DNA of 64,000 nt from Prorocentrum cordatum (Eukaryota > Sar > Dinophyceae > Prorocentrales > Prorocentraceae): assembly GCA_963575745.1 (NCBI GenBank), contig CAUYUJ010014615.1, positions 1,592,970 to 1,656,969 on the forward strand. The letters run 5' to 3'. The position numbers and the translations under genes were made by a program. The notes under the pieces were generated by a model, which was not told the origin of the DNA, did not search any database, and saw only the letters and a program-made list of their open reading frames with translations. Positions 1 through 8,980 of this stretch are shown in pieces; position 1 is the stretch's first letter; every line of letters begins with the position of its first letter.

Positions 1-98
1 AGCGAGCGCTTGCTGCCTTGTGCTGCACCGTCAGCCGGCGGTAGATCCAGGCGCTGAGCACGACGAGAACTCGCCGAAGAAGCCGAGCGTCGCCAGGG
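1..98 (-). CDS. Exon 9 of the transposase-like gene, cut by window edge
   Basis: The acceptor GGGGCAG|CCCTGG restores the frame and encodes PGDARLLRRVLVVLSAWIYR, a basic then hydrophobic segment. The stop codon lies outside the window. Confidence 0.6.
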
Positions 99-3000
99 CT
101 GCCCCTGGCGGGCGGGGGCGGGCGGGGGCGGGCAGGGAAGGGGCAGGAGAGGAGGGGGCTCAGAGGAGGAGGGGGCGGAGGAGGAGGAGAAGGAGGAAGA
201 GGAGGAAGAGGAGGAGGAGGAGGAGGAGGAGGAGGAGGAGGAGGAGGAGTCCAGGAAGGAAGGAGGAGTCGGCAGGAGGGGAGGGGAGAAGGAGGAGAGC
301 GAAGTGGAGGTTAGGTTAGGGTAGTTGACAGGGTGGCACCTGCACCACGCCTCCAAAGATTCGGCGCCAGCTGAGTGCCACATGAGCTGCAATCGCTTCG
401 CCCTGCCCGAGAGCAGAAACGATGACGACATCCTCGCATGGACTACTGGGGAGTCCGCGTCCAGCAGCAACAAGATCGGTAGCGTCCGACAGGGAACTTG
501 CCTTCTGCTAGCATTCTGCATCAACCATTTCGTCAGGTACCTCACGGGCTCCAGGCCAAGAGCCACGGCTGCGACATCAGTCAACGGCCTGTTAACGAAC
601 GCCAGGCCCTTCCTGTATCGGGCCCCAGCCACGGCGTGCCAACTGACCGACTCCAAGTAAACCTGGTCCGCGTCGCCATGAGCCGCCGCGCCGGCAGCTC
701 GGGGAGGGCGATCACGATCAGCTCTGAACTGCTGGAATGCCGCTTGGTATACCATGGCCAGAATTCCATGGATCTTGTCCCCCGCCATGAAGAAGTCAAT
801 GGCTGGACCGACCTCGGGACGACAGTGACACAGACGAGGGCCCATGGGGCCCGACCAAACCTGACGAACTCATGGGCCAAGGGTTCCGACAAATCTACCC
901 CATTTCAAATTTCTCTGTAAGATCTGACCTTCGTCCACTTGTTGGACTGAGGGACGCTGGGGAGTGCGCGGAAGACCACCGGCAGGAGTGCCGCAATGAT
1001 CTTCTTCTGCGTCACGATCTCCTGGTACCCGTTGCAGCATTCGTAGCTCTGGCAATGGTGGATCAGCTGGTCTCGCATGGTCCAGTCCCCATTCAACACC
1101 AACTTCAGATCCTGCAACCCCTGCCAATAGTTCTTGAACCTCACTGAACGCTTGGCCGTCCTACGCCGTCCTCGCTTCCACCGCTGGCGCATGTGGCGCA
1201 CGTGGTCCGGACCGTGATCCTTCTCGCAATCTTCGAAGACCTTGTAATGTGTCCAGAGATAGTCGATGACAACGTCGGCGTACTCGGCTGCGCGACGAGG
1301 CGGAGGTGCCACCGTCTCGACGTGCATGGCCGCCTGCACGACGTCAGACAACCTGTGCACCAGGCGGAGGAAATGGCCGCCCATCCTGAGAGCAAGAAAT
1401 CAACAAACCGCTGCATTCACACACCCCGAAGGGATGGCGCAATTTTACCAAGGCCCGGCTGGGCGCCCGGACGCCCGGACGCCCGGGCGCCCGGACGCCC
1501 GGACGCCCGGGCGCCCGGACGCCCGGGCGCCTGGCGGGCCAGGCCCAGGCGACAGAACCGCCCAGGGCGCCCGCGCCCGGACGCCCGGACGCCCGGACGC
1601 CCGGGCGCCCGGACGCCTGGGCGCCCGGACTGGGCGCCTGAAGCGCCCTGGCGCACGAACGCCCTCGGCGCCAAAGCGCCCGGACGCCCGGGCGCCCGGG
1701 GCCGGACGCCCGGGGCTGGGCGCCCGGGCNNNNNNNNNNNNNNNNNNNNNNNNNNNNNNNNNNNNNNNNNNNNNNNNNNNNNNNNNNNNNNNNNNNNNNN
1801 NNNNNNNNNNNNNNNNNNNNNNNNNNNNNAAGTCTCAGCCTGCCTCAGCCTCAGCCTGCATCAGCCTCAGCCTCAGCCTCAGCCTGCATCAGCCTCAGCC
1901 TCAGCCTCAGCCTGCCTCAGCCTCAGCCTGCCTCAGCCTCAGCCTCAGCCTCAGCCTGCCTCGGCGTGCCTCAGCCTCAGCCTCAGCCTGCCTCGGCCTC
2001 AGCCAGCCTGAGCCTTAGCTTGCCTCAGCTCGGGCACTCAAAATATGGCACAGTACTGGTGTTCTGGGAAGACGAAGATCACGAAGTGGCCCATAGTTGG
2101 CTCCGGGCAATCAAAATGTGGCCTGGGAGTGTGTTCTGGGAAGACGAAGAACACGAAGTGGCCTACAGATGGCTCCGGGCATTCAAAATGTGGCCTGGGA
2201 ATGGTGTCTTGGGAACACGAAGAACACGAAGTGGCCTACAGTTGGCTCCGGGCATTTAAAATGTGGCCTGGGAATGGTGTTCTGGGAACACGAAGAACAC
2301 GAAGTGGCCTACAGCTGGCTCCGGGCATTCAAAGTGTGGCCTGGGAATTGTGTTCTGGGAAGACGAAAAACACGAAGGGGCCAACAGTTGGCTCTGGGCA
2401 TTCAAAACGTGGCCCAGGAACGGTGTTCTGGGAAGACGAAGAACGCAAAGTGGCCTACAGTTGGCTCCAGGCAATCAAAATGTGGCCTGTCTGTCCGGTT
2501 CCCGCCCAGACCCCCTCTGGGGCGTCAAGATGCTCTCTTTTGAGCCCACTAGAAGCCTATCAGTAAGAGCTGTTAGGTAACTAAGCATTTGCAACTCTGT
2601 CGCCAGTTGCAAACACATACGAAGCAATAGGCAATTTGCTAGGTCATTTGTAATTGGTTTAGCTCGGGTGGTGTTCTGATGTTACGAAAGGATCGGCGAA
2701 GGTGAAAACATGATGGACCCACGAACCCGGAAAGGGATATAGACATGTGGAGCATGGACACGTTTTCATGATACCCAACTGGGCAACACCTCACGAAACA
2801 TCCCACGAGACACCTCACGAAACAGCCCACGAGACACCTCACGAAACATTCCACGAGACAACTCACGAAACATTTCACGAGACACCCCGCGAAACATTCC
2901 ACGAGACACCCCACGAAACATTCCACGACGACAGGCAACCACTCAACCAAGGCGGTGTGGTCGTGCTGGGGAGTGGTCGTGCTGGGGTGTGGTCGTGCTG

Positions 3001-6000
3001 GGGGGTGGTCGTGCTGGGGGGTGGTCGTGCGGGGGGGGTGGTCGTGCTGGGGGGTGTCGTGCTGGGGAGTGGTTTTGGTGCTGGGGCGTGGCGTGATGGG
3101 GGTGGTCGTCGTGGGGCGTGGTCGTGATGGGCGTGGATCGTGTGGCGGAGCTGGTAGTGTTGGGGGGTGGTCCGTGCTGGGGTGTGGTCGTGATGCGGGA
3201 GTGGTCGTGCTGGGTTATGTGGTCGTGCGGGGGAGTTGAGTCGTGCTCGGGGTGGTAGTGATTGGGGGGGTGGTCGTGCCGGGGGGTGTCAGTGCTGGGG
3301 AGTGGTCGGGATGGGGAGTGGGGAGGGTGTGCTGGGGCGTTGTTCGTGCTGGGGTGTGGTCGTGCTGGGGTGTGGTCGTGCTGGGGTGTGGTCGTGCTGG
3401 GGTGTGGTCGTGCTGGGGTGTGGTCGTGCTGGGGGGTGGTCGTGCTGGGGGGGTGGTCGTGCTGGGGGGTGGTTGTGCTGGGGCGTGGTCGTGCTGGGGC
3501 GTGGTCGTGATGGGGCGTGGTCGTGCTGGGGTGTGGTCGTGCTGTGGTGAGGTCGTGCTGGGGTGTGGTCGTGCTGGGGTGTGGTCTTGCTAGGGTGGGG
3601 TCGTGCTGGGGTGTGGTCGTGCTGTGGCGTGGTCGTGCTGGGGCGTGGTCGTGCTGGGGCGTGGTCGTGCTGGGGCGTGGTCGTGCTGGGGCGTGGTCGT
3701 GCTGGGGTGTGGTCGTGTGAGGTCGTGCTGGGGTGTGGTCGTGCTGGGGTGTGGTCTTGCTGGGGTGGGGTCGTGCTGGGAGTGCGGAAGCTGGCGCGTG
3801 GTACGGTGTTGAATGGGGCGTGGTCGTGCTGGGGTGTGGTCGTGCTGTGGTGAGGTCGTGCTGGGGTGTGTCGTGCTGGGGTGTGGTGAGGTCGGGATTT
3901 CAAAAACAAGCGTTTCGCTCGAGACATCCTCAAATTTTAATTCGCCGGCCTCAAAAACAAGCGTTTCGCTCGAGACATCCTCAAATTTTAATTCGCGGGC
4001 GCTCAAAAACAAGCGTTTCGCTCGAGACATCCTCAAATTTTAATTCTCGGGCTCGTTATTTATCAGGGAAAAATTCGCCGGCCTCCTTCGACCTCGTTAT
4101 TTATCAGGGAAAAAATTCGCCGGCCTCCTTCAAGCAGGCACCGGGGGACTAGGTTTACCTACTAAAAGAGAACCCTGGGCCGGAGCCCTTTCCGGGAAAA
4201 ACGCTCGCGCAACAAAAAACAGCACAGATACAATGGGCCGTCTGTAGATTTAGGTTCGACTTAACTTGATTTAACATGCAAGGGGCCAAACAATCTATGA
4301 CGAAGGAAAGGATACCAATGAAATTGAGGGGCGCTCATTTCGCGTAGGCTCACCAGGGCGCAGTTATGGCAGGTGTCGCGATCAATTTAGCAATCCTTTG
4401 AACATGGCCGTCTCCCGGTCACAATTTCTTGACGCGTGCTTGGATTTGGTATTTTGCAAGTGCCCTCCCCCTCCCCTTCCTCACCTCGATTGTTTCCGGC
4501 TCAGAAATCGGCTTGTTGCATATGTCACCAAAGAAAAGACTCAGAGTCGAAGTATAGGGAATCACCTCACGGTTTCGAAGGCTGAGTTGCCCCGTATTTT
4601 AGAAGAGGCATCCCGTGACAACCATGAACCAGATGTTTTGCCTCTGGAGACGCCGTTTGGGCACCTTATCGATTGCTTTGCGCTGGCAATGAAAGATGGC
4701 AGCGAGGTTTGGTTTCACTATATCAATCCGATCGGCCACATATGGGTGTTAGCGCAGGGAGTTTTTGGTTTCGTGCCTTTTCTCAGGAAGTCAATGTCGC
4801 AGCACTCTCGCGATCACCTTTCCATAATTCTGTACTCAGACGAAGCCACTGTGGGGAATATCAAAAGGCCCGATGAAGGAGGAGGGACGGAGGCAGTATA
4901 CTGGACATTTCTGGAATACCCAAGCTGGTTGAGAATGCGACAGTGTGGAACTTGTCCCTTTGGATATCTTCGCGTGAACACAGTGCGCGAGATACGGGGA
5001 GACGTTAGCAATTTGATGCGCGAGATACTTCGTATGTTTTTTTCGCCCGGGCAATGGACTTTTGATCGCGGCTTCCAAGTCAGACCCGATTTTTTCATGA
5101 GGTGCAAATTTGGCTGTCATCCAAGATGAGCGGGGACAAAAAAGGCACGTGGGATGTCAAGGGGGCAGGCGGGTGGAACTGTTGTATCCATTGCAAAAAC
5201 ATCATCATGAATTGCAAGACAAAGCGAGACGGGGTCCGGGCGGGCGCCTGGACGCCCGGACGCCGGGAGGCCCATGGGCGCCCGTGGCGCCCGGCGCCCG
5301 GGCGCCCAGGCGGCCGGGCGCCCGCGGGCGCCCATGGCCCACGCCCGGACGCCGCGGCCGCCCGGGCGCCCCGGACGCCCGGACGCCGGGATGCCGGACG
5401 GCGCACAGCCCCCCCCCACCCGCCGCTGGGACGCCCGGGGCCGCCCAGACGCCCACCAGAGGCGCCCGGCGCGTCGACGCCAGCGGCACCGGACGCGCGA
5501 GGGCTCCGCAGGCCCGGACGGCGTCCGCCGCCCGGCGACTGGGTACGCCCGGGCCGCACAGACGCCCAGAAGCGCACGGCGCCCGAACGATCCGCGGCGG
5601 TCCCGGACGCCGGGCGACCCAGGTCCACCCGGACGCCGCGCGGGCGGGCGCCCGCGGGAGTCCGGACGCCGGGATGCTCCGGACGGCGCCCAGACCGCAC
5701 AGCCGCACGGGACGCCTGGGCCGACCGGGCCGCCCGGGACGCCCAGAGCCGCACCACGGCCGCCGGATTGCGTCGGGCGGCCCACGCGCCCCGGCGCCCA
5801 GCCGACGGACGCCGTCGGCCCGCCCGGGCGCCCCGGACGCACGGGGCACCGGGATGCCCTTGGACGGCGCCCAGCGCATGGACGCTACGGGCCGCCCCCA
5901 GGCCGCCCGGACGCCCAAGAACGAGGCGGAGCCCGAATTTGCCGGGGCGAGCCAGGCGCCCGGGCAGCCCAGCCGCCCGGACGCCGCGGCCGCCCGGGCG

Positions 6001-8831
6001 CCCCGGACGCCCGGGCCTCCAGCCGCCCAGACGCCGCGGCCGCTCGGGCGCCCCGGACGCCTGGGTGCCGGGATGCCCGGACGGCGCCCAGCCGCCCTGC
6101 CGCCTGGACGCCCGGGCCGCCCGGGCCGCCCGGACGCCCAGAGCGCCCGGCGCCCGAACGCCCAGGCGGCCCGGACGCCCGGGCGCCCAGCCGCCCGGAC
6201 GCCCGGGCCGCCCGGGCGCCCGGACAGCGTCAGGCGGAATTGCGGTATTGTGCACCCCGAGCAGCGGCAGATGCAATCGAGGGCAGCGGCAGAGAAGGTC
6301 TTGAGTCTTGAGGGTAAAATAAAGTGAGGTAGGGGAGGGGTCTGGATCGCTTCTCAAAGGCGACGCTTTTATGAAGGCCCCGTCCGGAGGAACAATGAAA
6401 TAGAATGCATTGACGATGCCATCTTCACACTGCCAGCGGAAATACCAGCCGTCTCAATCAACTTGACGTTGTGATGGTCGCAAGGTTTGTGCGAACCCAC
6501 AGCTCGGGGAGGCAATCGGGCAAATCGTTGTCGTATCATCTTGGTATTGGCGAAAGCGCCGTCAGTATCGAAGTGGAACGCCGATATCCGAGATGTCTCA
6601 ATGCCTGCGGGGGCGGAGAGTGCGAGGGAGGGGCGGAGGAGGAGATGGGGGATCCTGAAGGGGTGGGTAGGTGGTGGAAGGCGGGGGGAGGGCAGAGGGG
6701 CGCTTGCCAGCGCGATCACTCCCCATCCCCCGTTCGAAAGGAGCGCCTTCGTCTTCCAGTTCCGAGAAAGGTATAGACGACTTCACCCGATAAATCCCGT
6801 CCCATAAGAACTCGGCTGCCGTGCTGACCAGGGGCACTGTAGGGCGGATCAGGGGCATCGCAAACTTGCGCACGGAACCATCTTCCAGCAGGACACCGTA
6901 CGTGGCACATGAGCGCGACACCAGCACGTGCCATGAAGAACGTTGAAGGTTATTTGCCAACTCAGGGCTGATGGGGAGCATCAAACGTTCCTGCGTTTCG
7001 TCGAACGCCGTGGAGAACACAAAGTAGTCGCACTGTTTGGGGGGGGTGAGAAGCCGCGCGATGACAGCGTTCTGCCTGGTCATGACAGCTTGGGCGCAGA
7101 GTTGCCGAACCTGCTGGGGTCCCAGCGCACCCCTGGCCCCCCTGGGGATCCCTGACTTTTCTTCGCGCTGCGCCCAGCCGTGGCGACGAGGAGGGGCCCC
7201 GAAGGCCAGCACTCAGAACCCCCTGACCCCATCGTTCCCCTCGAATCCCCAGCGACTCACCTCAGTAACCCACGGTGCAGAGACGTCGAAGGCCTCGGCA
7301 ACCGCGTTGCGACCCCGTAGTTCAGTGAAGGCGATGTTGGCCAGCTCCGCGTAGGCAAACCTACGCTGGCAAGACCCCCCCACCGCCACCGATCTACCTA
7401 CCTACCTCTCTTCGAACTCGCGAATCTACAGCCGCGGGTAAGTTAGGCCGCAGCTTCGATGCCCTCCTGGACCCCCTCCTTTTCATTTCCTCCGCAGCCT
7501 CCTACACTCCCTCCTCCTCCTGCTCCTGCTCCTGCTCCTCCCCCTCCTCCTCCCCCTCCTCCTCCTCCTCCCCCTCCCCCCCCCCAAACTCTAGACCCAC
7601 GACTCGTGCCCGTTCCCAGCTTTCCGTCGGCAAACCTGCGGTTGCCAGAGCCCCGCCCGGCCGACGCGACGCTCAGCTCGGCCAAGCCGGCCCGGGCGCG
7701 GGACGCGATGACGTTGCCCGCGGAGCACTCTGCCTTGACCTTGTCGCGCACGCCGCGAGGGAGCTTCGCGACGACTTTGACGTCGGCCCTCAGCTTGGGG
7801 ATGGGCGGGGGGAGGAGGAGCAGGGCGAGGGGGAGGGCGACAACGATGCCGAGGGGAAGGCGGTGGATTAAGGGGCTGAGACGACGAGGGAAGAGTCGCG
7901 GACACGATCGGACACGATCTGCAAATCATGCTCACTTCTACCCCCATCCTCCCTCCGTCTCCCGATGCCTCACCCTCTCCTCCTGATTCTCCTCATCATC
8001 TCTATCCTTCCATACCCTCGTCTCCTCATCCTCCTCCCCCATCTCCTCCCCCATCTCTCCTCATCCTCCATCCTCCTTCTCATGCTCTCCCTCCGCCTCC
8101 CCCTCACCCACCTCCGCATACCGCTCGGGGTCAGAGGAGGCAGCTGAGCCGAAAACCTAGTCAACCCAGAAGTTTTGATGCTGTTGATCGCCGTGGCCAC
8201 CGCCGTGGCCTGGTTCTCGTTGTTCCTCTGTCGCTGAGCTCTCAGCTTCCCCTCGCGCATCACCGCCCCCATTGCGATGTGGTCAACCTTCCTGCGACGG
8301 TCGGGGCCTGGGAGCCAGCCTGGGGGAGGTGGCTACCGCCCCGCTTTTCCTCGCCAGCGACATCTACGACATCGGCCCGTCTCTCCCCACACCATCCCAC
8401 CCATCCACCCTCCCGAACCCAATCCCCCCAGCCCCCATACTCCCCTCGCCCCCCAGCCGCACAATTCGAACATCGAACGAAAGGCCGGAGGAAGAGGGGG
8501 AGCGAGAAACTTAAAACAAGTCCCCAGACCCCTCCCGGGGTCCAAACGCACAAGATTTTCGCGCTGCGTCCAGCCGTGGCGGCGGGGAGGGCCCCCGAAG
8601 GCGGAGGTGGGGTGGAAAAGTAATGAGGAGGAGGCGGAGGAGGGGAAGTGAAGTTGGGAGGCGGCGTAATAGGGAGCCCAAGTGGCCTGATGCGCAGCCC
8701 CGTCTGCAGCCACCCGCGTCGCCGGCATCGCACGACGGCGCAGGTGGAGGCGGTGGCAGCGGGGGGGGCGGCGTGGGCAGCGTGCCCGCCACCGCCTCTA
8801 AAAAATCAGGGTCGCTGTCCGAGTCTCCCAT
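1..8831 (-). CDS. Nine-exon gene, hAT-transposase-like uncharacterised protein (3' end beyond window)
   Basis: Read right to left, nine exons join with matching phases at all eight junctions: 8831-8714, 8319-8157, 7788-7597, 7360-7261, 7113-6708, 6604-6379, 1385-929, 812-340, and 98 to the window edge. They give about 744 codons with no stop. The protein starts MGDSDSDPDFLEAV, then has a proline run (about residues 21-31), a basic region, and a helix-turn-helix-like segment AVAEAFDVSAPWVTE ending near residue 190. The core has FDTDGAF near residue 337 and CDHHNVKLIE near 365. These resemble the second acidic residue and the following Cys/His motif of hAT transposases. The C-terminal half has LNGDW and NKWTKVGPAIDFF. 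I recall similar uncharacterised proteins as abundant in dinoflagellates. Transposase ancestry is inference; the gene may be domesticated or mobile. Exon 2 could end at 8166 instead, with the same phase. Confidence 0.7.
110..300 (+). repeat. GGA/GGAG purine tract in intron 8
   Basis: Nearly pure G/A with GAGGAGGAG runs fills most of the 241-nt intron between exons 8 and 9. On the coding strand it is a pyrimidine tract ending close to the acceptor. Confidence 0.85.
340..812 (-). CDS. Exon 8 of the transposase-like gene
   Basis: The acceptor CCCGAG|GTCGG gives VGPAIDFFMAGDKIHGILAM, a natural continuation of NKWTK from exon 7 across a 116-nt intron. Later segments include ARYRKGLAFVNRPLTDVA and LPILLLLDADSPVVHARM. 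The donor is GTGCAG|GTGCCA in phase 2. Confidence 0.75.
929..1385 (-). CDS. Exon 7 of the transposase-like gene
   Basis: 152 codons: MGGHFLRLVHRLSDVVQ, a basic segment (RQRWKRGRRRTAKRSVRFK), LVLNGDWTMRDQLIHHC and SVPQSNKWTK. Several paired cysteines and histidines (HHCQSYECC) could bind metal. The donor is AAG|GTCAGA in phase 0. Confidence 0.75.
1455..1729 (+). repeat. GCCCGGAC short tandem array (left of gap)
   Basis: Overlapping 9-12 bp units of the type GCCCGGACGCCCGGGC run up to the N gap. The same unit type fills 5231-6236. Confidence 0.9.
1730..1829. other. Assembly gap (100 N)
   Basis: Exactly 100 N between two unrelated simple repeats, the usual placeholder for a gap of unknown size. 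Confidence 0.99.
1830..2030 (+). repeat. CAGCCT hexamer array
   Basis: Runs of CAGCCT with interspersed TGCCT and TGCAT variants. It is the reverse complement of the long GGCTGA array at 47.64-49.47 kb, and it abuts the same 73-bp repeat. Confidence 0.9.
2031..2585 (+). repeat. 73-bp minisatellite with conserved tail
   Basis: Six units recur at 73-bp spacing, marked by GGCTCCGGGCATTCAAAATG and GAACACGAAGTGGCC. The array ends in a non-repetitive tail containing CCACTAGAAGCCTATCAG and GTTAGGTAACTA. The same array and tail occur inverted at 47.15-47.64 kb. Confidence 0.85.
2709..4201 (+). mobile_element. Composite tandem element, copy 1
   Basis: Starts at CATGATGGACCCACGAACCC. The order is: head about 90 bp, a 24-bp array (CACGAAACATTCCACGAGAC), a 16-bp array (GTGTGGTCGTGCTGGG) of about 0.9 kb, three AAACAAGCGTTTCGCTCGAG units ending GAGACATCCTC, two TTATTTATCAGGGAAAAA units, and a tail ending CCTTTCCGGGAAAAA. 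It carries no recognisable gene; the long ORFs across it are products of repeats without stops. The ordered, shared boundaries suggest a non-autonomous mobile unit, which is inference. Confidence 0.6.
4404..5230 (+). pseudogene. KDZ-like transposase-family fragment, frameshifted
   Basis: Open from the ATG at 4404 to 5129: FGHLIDCFALAMKDGSEVWF, SIILYSDEATVGNIKRPDE, VYWTFLEYPSWL and QWTFDRGFQVRPDFF. After KFGC (about 5110) the reading moves one frame to VIQDERG and, at a run of A near 5140, to another: KGTWDVKGAGGWNCCIHCKN. From memory, this motif order occurs in a repeated dinoflagellate family that I associate with KDZ-like transposases. The two shifts are either decay or homopolymer errors. 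It lies opposite to and inside intron 6 of the nine-exon gene. The end near 5230 is where the GC array starts. Family name is tentative. Confidence 0.5.
5231..6236 (+). repeat. GCCCGGACGCC-type GC-rich array (1 kb)
   Basis: A kilobase of degenerate units rich in CCCGGACGCC and CGCCCGGGC. Every frame is open on both strands simply because stops are absent, so none of the long ORFs here is taken as coding. Confidence 0.85.
6379..6604 (-). CDS. Exon 6 of the transposase-like gene (catalytic-core-like)
   Basis: The exon encodes GIETSRISAFHFDTDGAFAN, then CDHHNVKLIETAG and SMHSISLFLRTG. The FDTDG and CDHH pair is what suggests an RNase H-fold transposase core. The acceptor CCCCCGCAG|GCATT is strong. 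The donor is ACGGG|GCCTTC, a GC donor, immediately before an in-frame stop. Confidence 0.7.
6708..7113 (-). CDS. Exon 5 of the transposase-like gene
   Basis: 135 codons beginning QVRQLCAQAVMTRQN and including CDYFVFSTAFDETQERLM and AEFLWDGIYR. The acceptor is ACCCCAG|CAGG. The donor is GCTG|GCAAGC, a GC donor. It was chosen over the GTGAAG at the GIYR codon because only the GC site keeps the reading frame of the next exon. Confidence 0.7.
7155..7210 (-). repeat. Intron-borne ~45-bp motif, copy 1
   Basis: CGCTGCGCCCAGCCGTGGCG followed by a GAGG/CCCCGAAGG block lies in intron 4. Related sequence is at 8560-8610 (intron 1) and 30985-31045. Confidence 0.6.
7261..7360 (-). CDS. Exon 4 of the transposase-like gene (HTH-like segment)
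   Basis: The exon encodes FAYAELANIAFTELRGRNAV and then AEAFDVSAPWVTE, which resembles a helix-turn-helix of the kind found at transposase N-termini. The donor ACTGAG|GTGAGT is canonical and ends in phase 0. Confidence 0.65.
7490..7590 (+). repeat. CTC/CCT pyrimidine tract in intron 3
   Basis: Nearly uninterrupted C/T with CTCCTCCTC runs, located just after the donor of exon 3. Confidence 0.85.
7597..7788 (-). CDS. Exon 3 of the transposase-like gene
   Basis: The frame encodes ADVKVVAKLPRGVRDKVK and continues as a basic, alanine-rich segment to GTGTSRG. The acceptor is GCTGAG|GGCC and the donor CGTGG|GTCTAG. A CTC-rich pyrimidine tract follows directly in the intron. Confidence 0.5.
8157..8319 (-). 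CDS. Exon 2 of the transposase-like gene
   Basis: The acceptor CCCCAG|GCTGG follows a pyrimidine-rich stretch. The exon encodes a basic, glutamine/asparagine-rich segment including KLRAQRQRNNENQATAV. It ends at ACTAG|GTTTTC, or alternatively at CTGG|GTTGAC (8166); both keep phase 2. Confidence 0.5.
8560..8610 (-). repeat. Intron-borne ~45-bp motif, copy 2
   Basis: CGCGCTGCGTCCAGCCGTGG followed by CGGCGGGGAGGGCCCCCGAA. It lies inside intron 1 of the nine-exon gene, in the same orientation as the copy in intron 4. Confidence 0.6.
8714..8831 (-). CDS. Exon 1 of the transposase-like gene (start codon)
   Basis: The ATG at 8831-8829 opens an acidic N-terminus (GDSDSDPDF) followed by a polyproline stretch. 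The exon ends in phase 1 at GACGCGG|GTGGCTGC. I chose this start because it is the first ATG of the open frame and the proline/acid composition is typical of an N-terminus. No promoter or spliced-leader acceptor was identified upstream. Confidence 0.55.
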
Positions 8832-8980
8832 GCTCGAGCAACGACACTGGGCTAGGGGAGAGGCGAGAGAGGGGAGCGCAGGAAACTGGAGGGGGAGGGA
8901 GGGAGCGGGTGGATCGGTGGCAAGGGAAAGGAGGAGGAGGAGGAGGAGGAGGAGGAGGAGGACGACGAGGAGGAGAGGAA

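Larger units (their letters stand above)
1386..6378 (-). other. About 5-kb intron 6 packed with repeats
   Basis: The intron starts with a GC donor and ends at CTTGCTCTCAG after a clear pyrimidine tract. It contains two GCCCGGAC arrays, the N gap, a GGCTGA/73-bp element, one composite repeat and an opposite-strand transposase-like fragment. The gap lies inside it, so its true length and the linkage of exons 6 and 7 depend on the scaffold join. The matching phase and the RTG-MGGHFLRLV junction support the linkage. Confidence 0.55.

Noticed and set aside
2800-3700. CRISPR-like regular repeats
   Set aside because: Units are directly adjacent with no unique spacers, in a eukaryotic context.
5095-6357. 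400-codon-plus open frames on both strands
   Set aside because: The GCCCGGACGCC array is open in all frames. The composition is A/P/R/G only.
6598-7212. Treating the 204-codon minus-strand frame as a single exon gene
   Set aside because: It reads through an intron at both ends. Its last ~35 codons are proline-rich intron translation. Splicing to exons 4 and 6 explains the data better.
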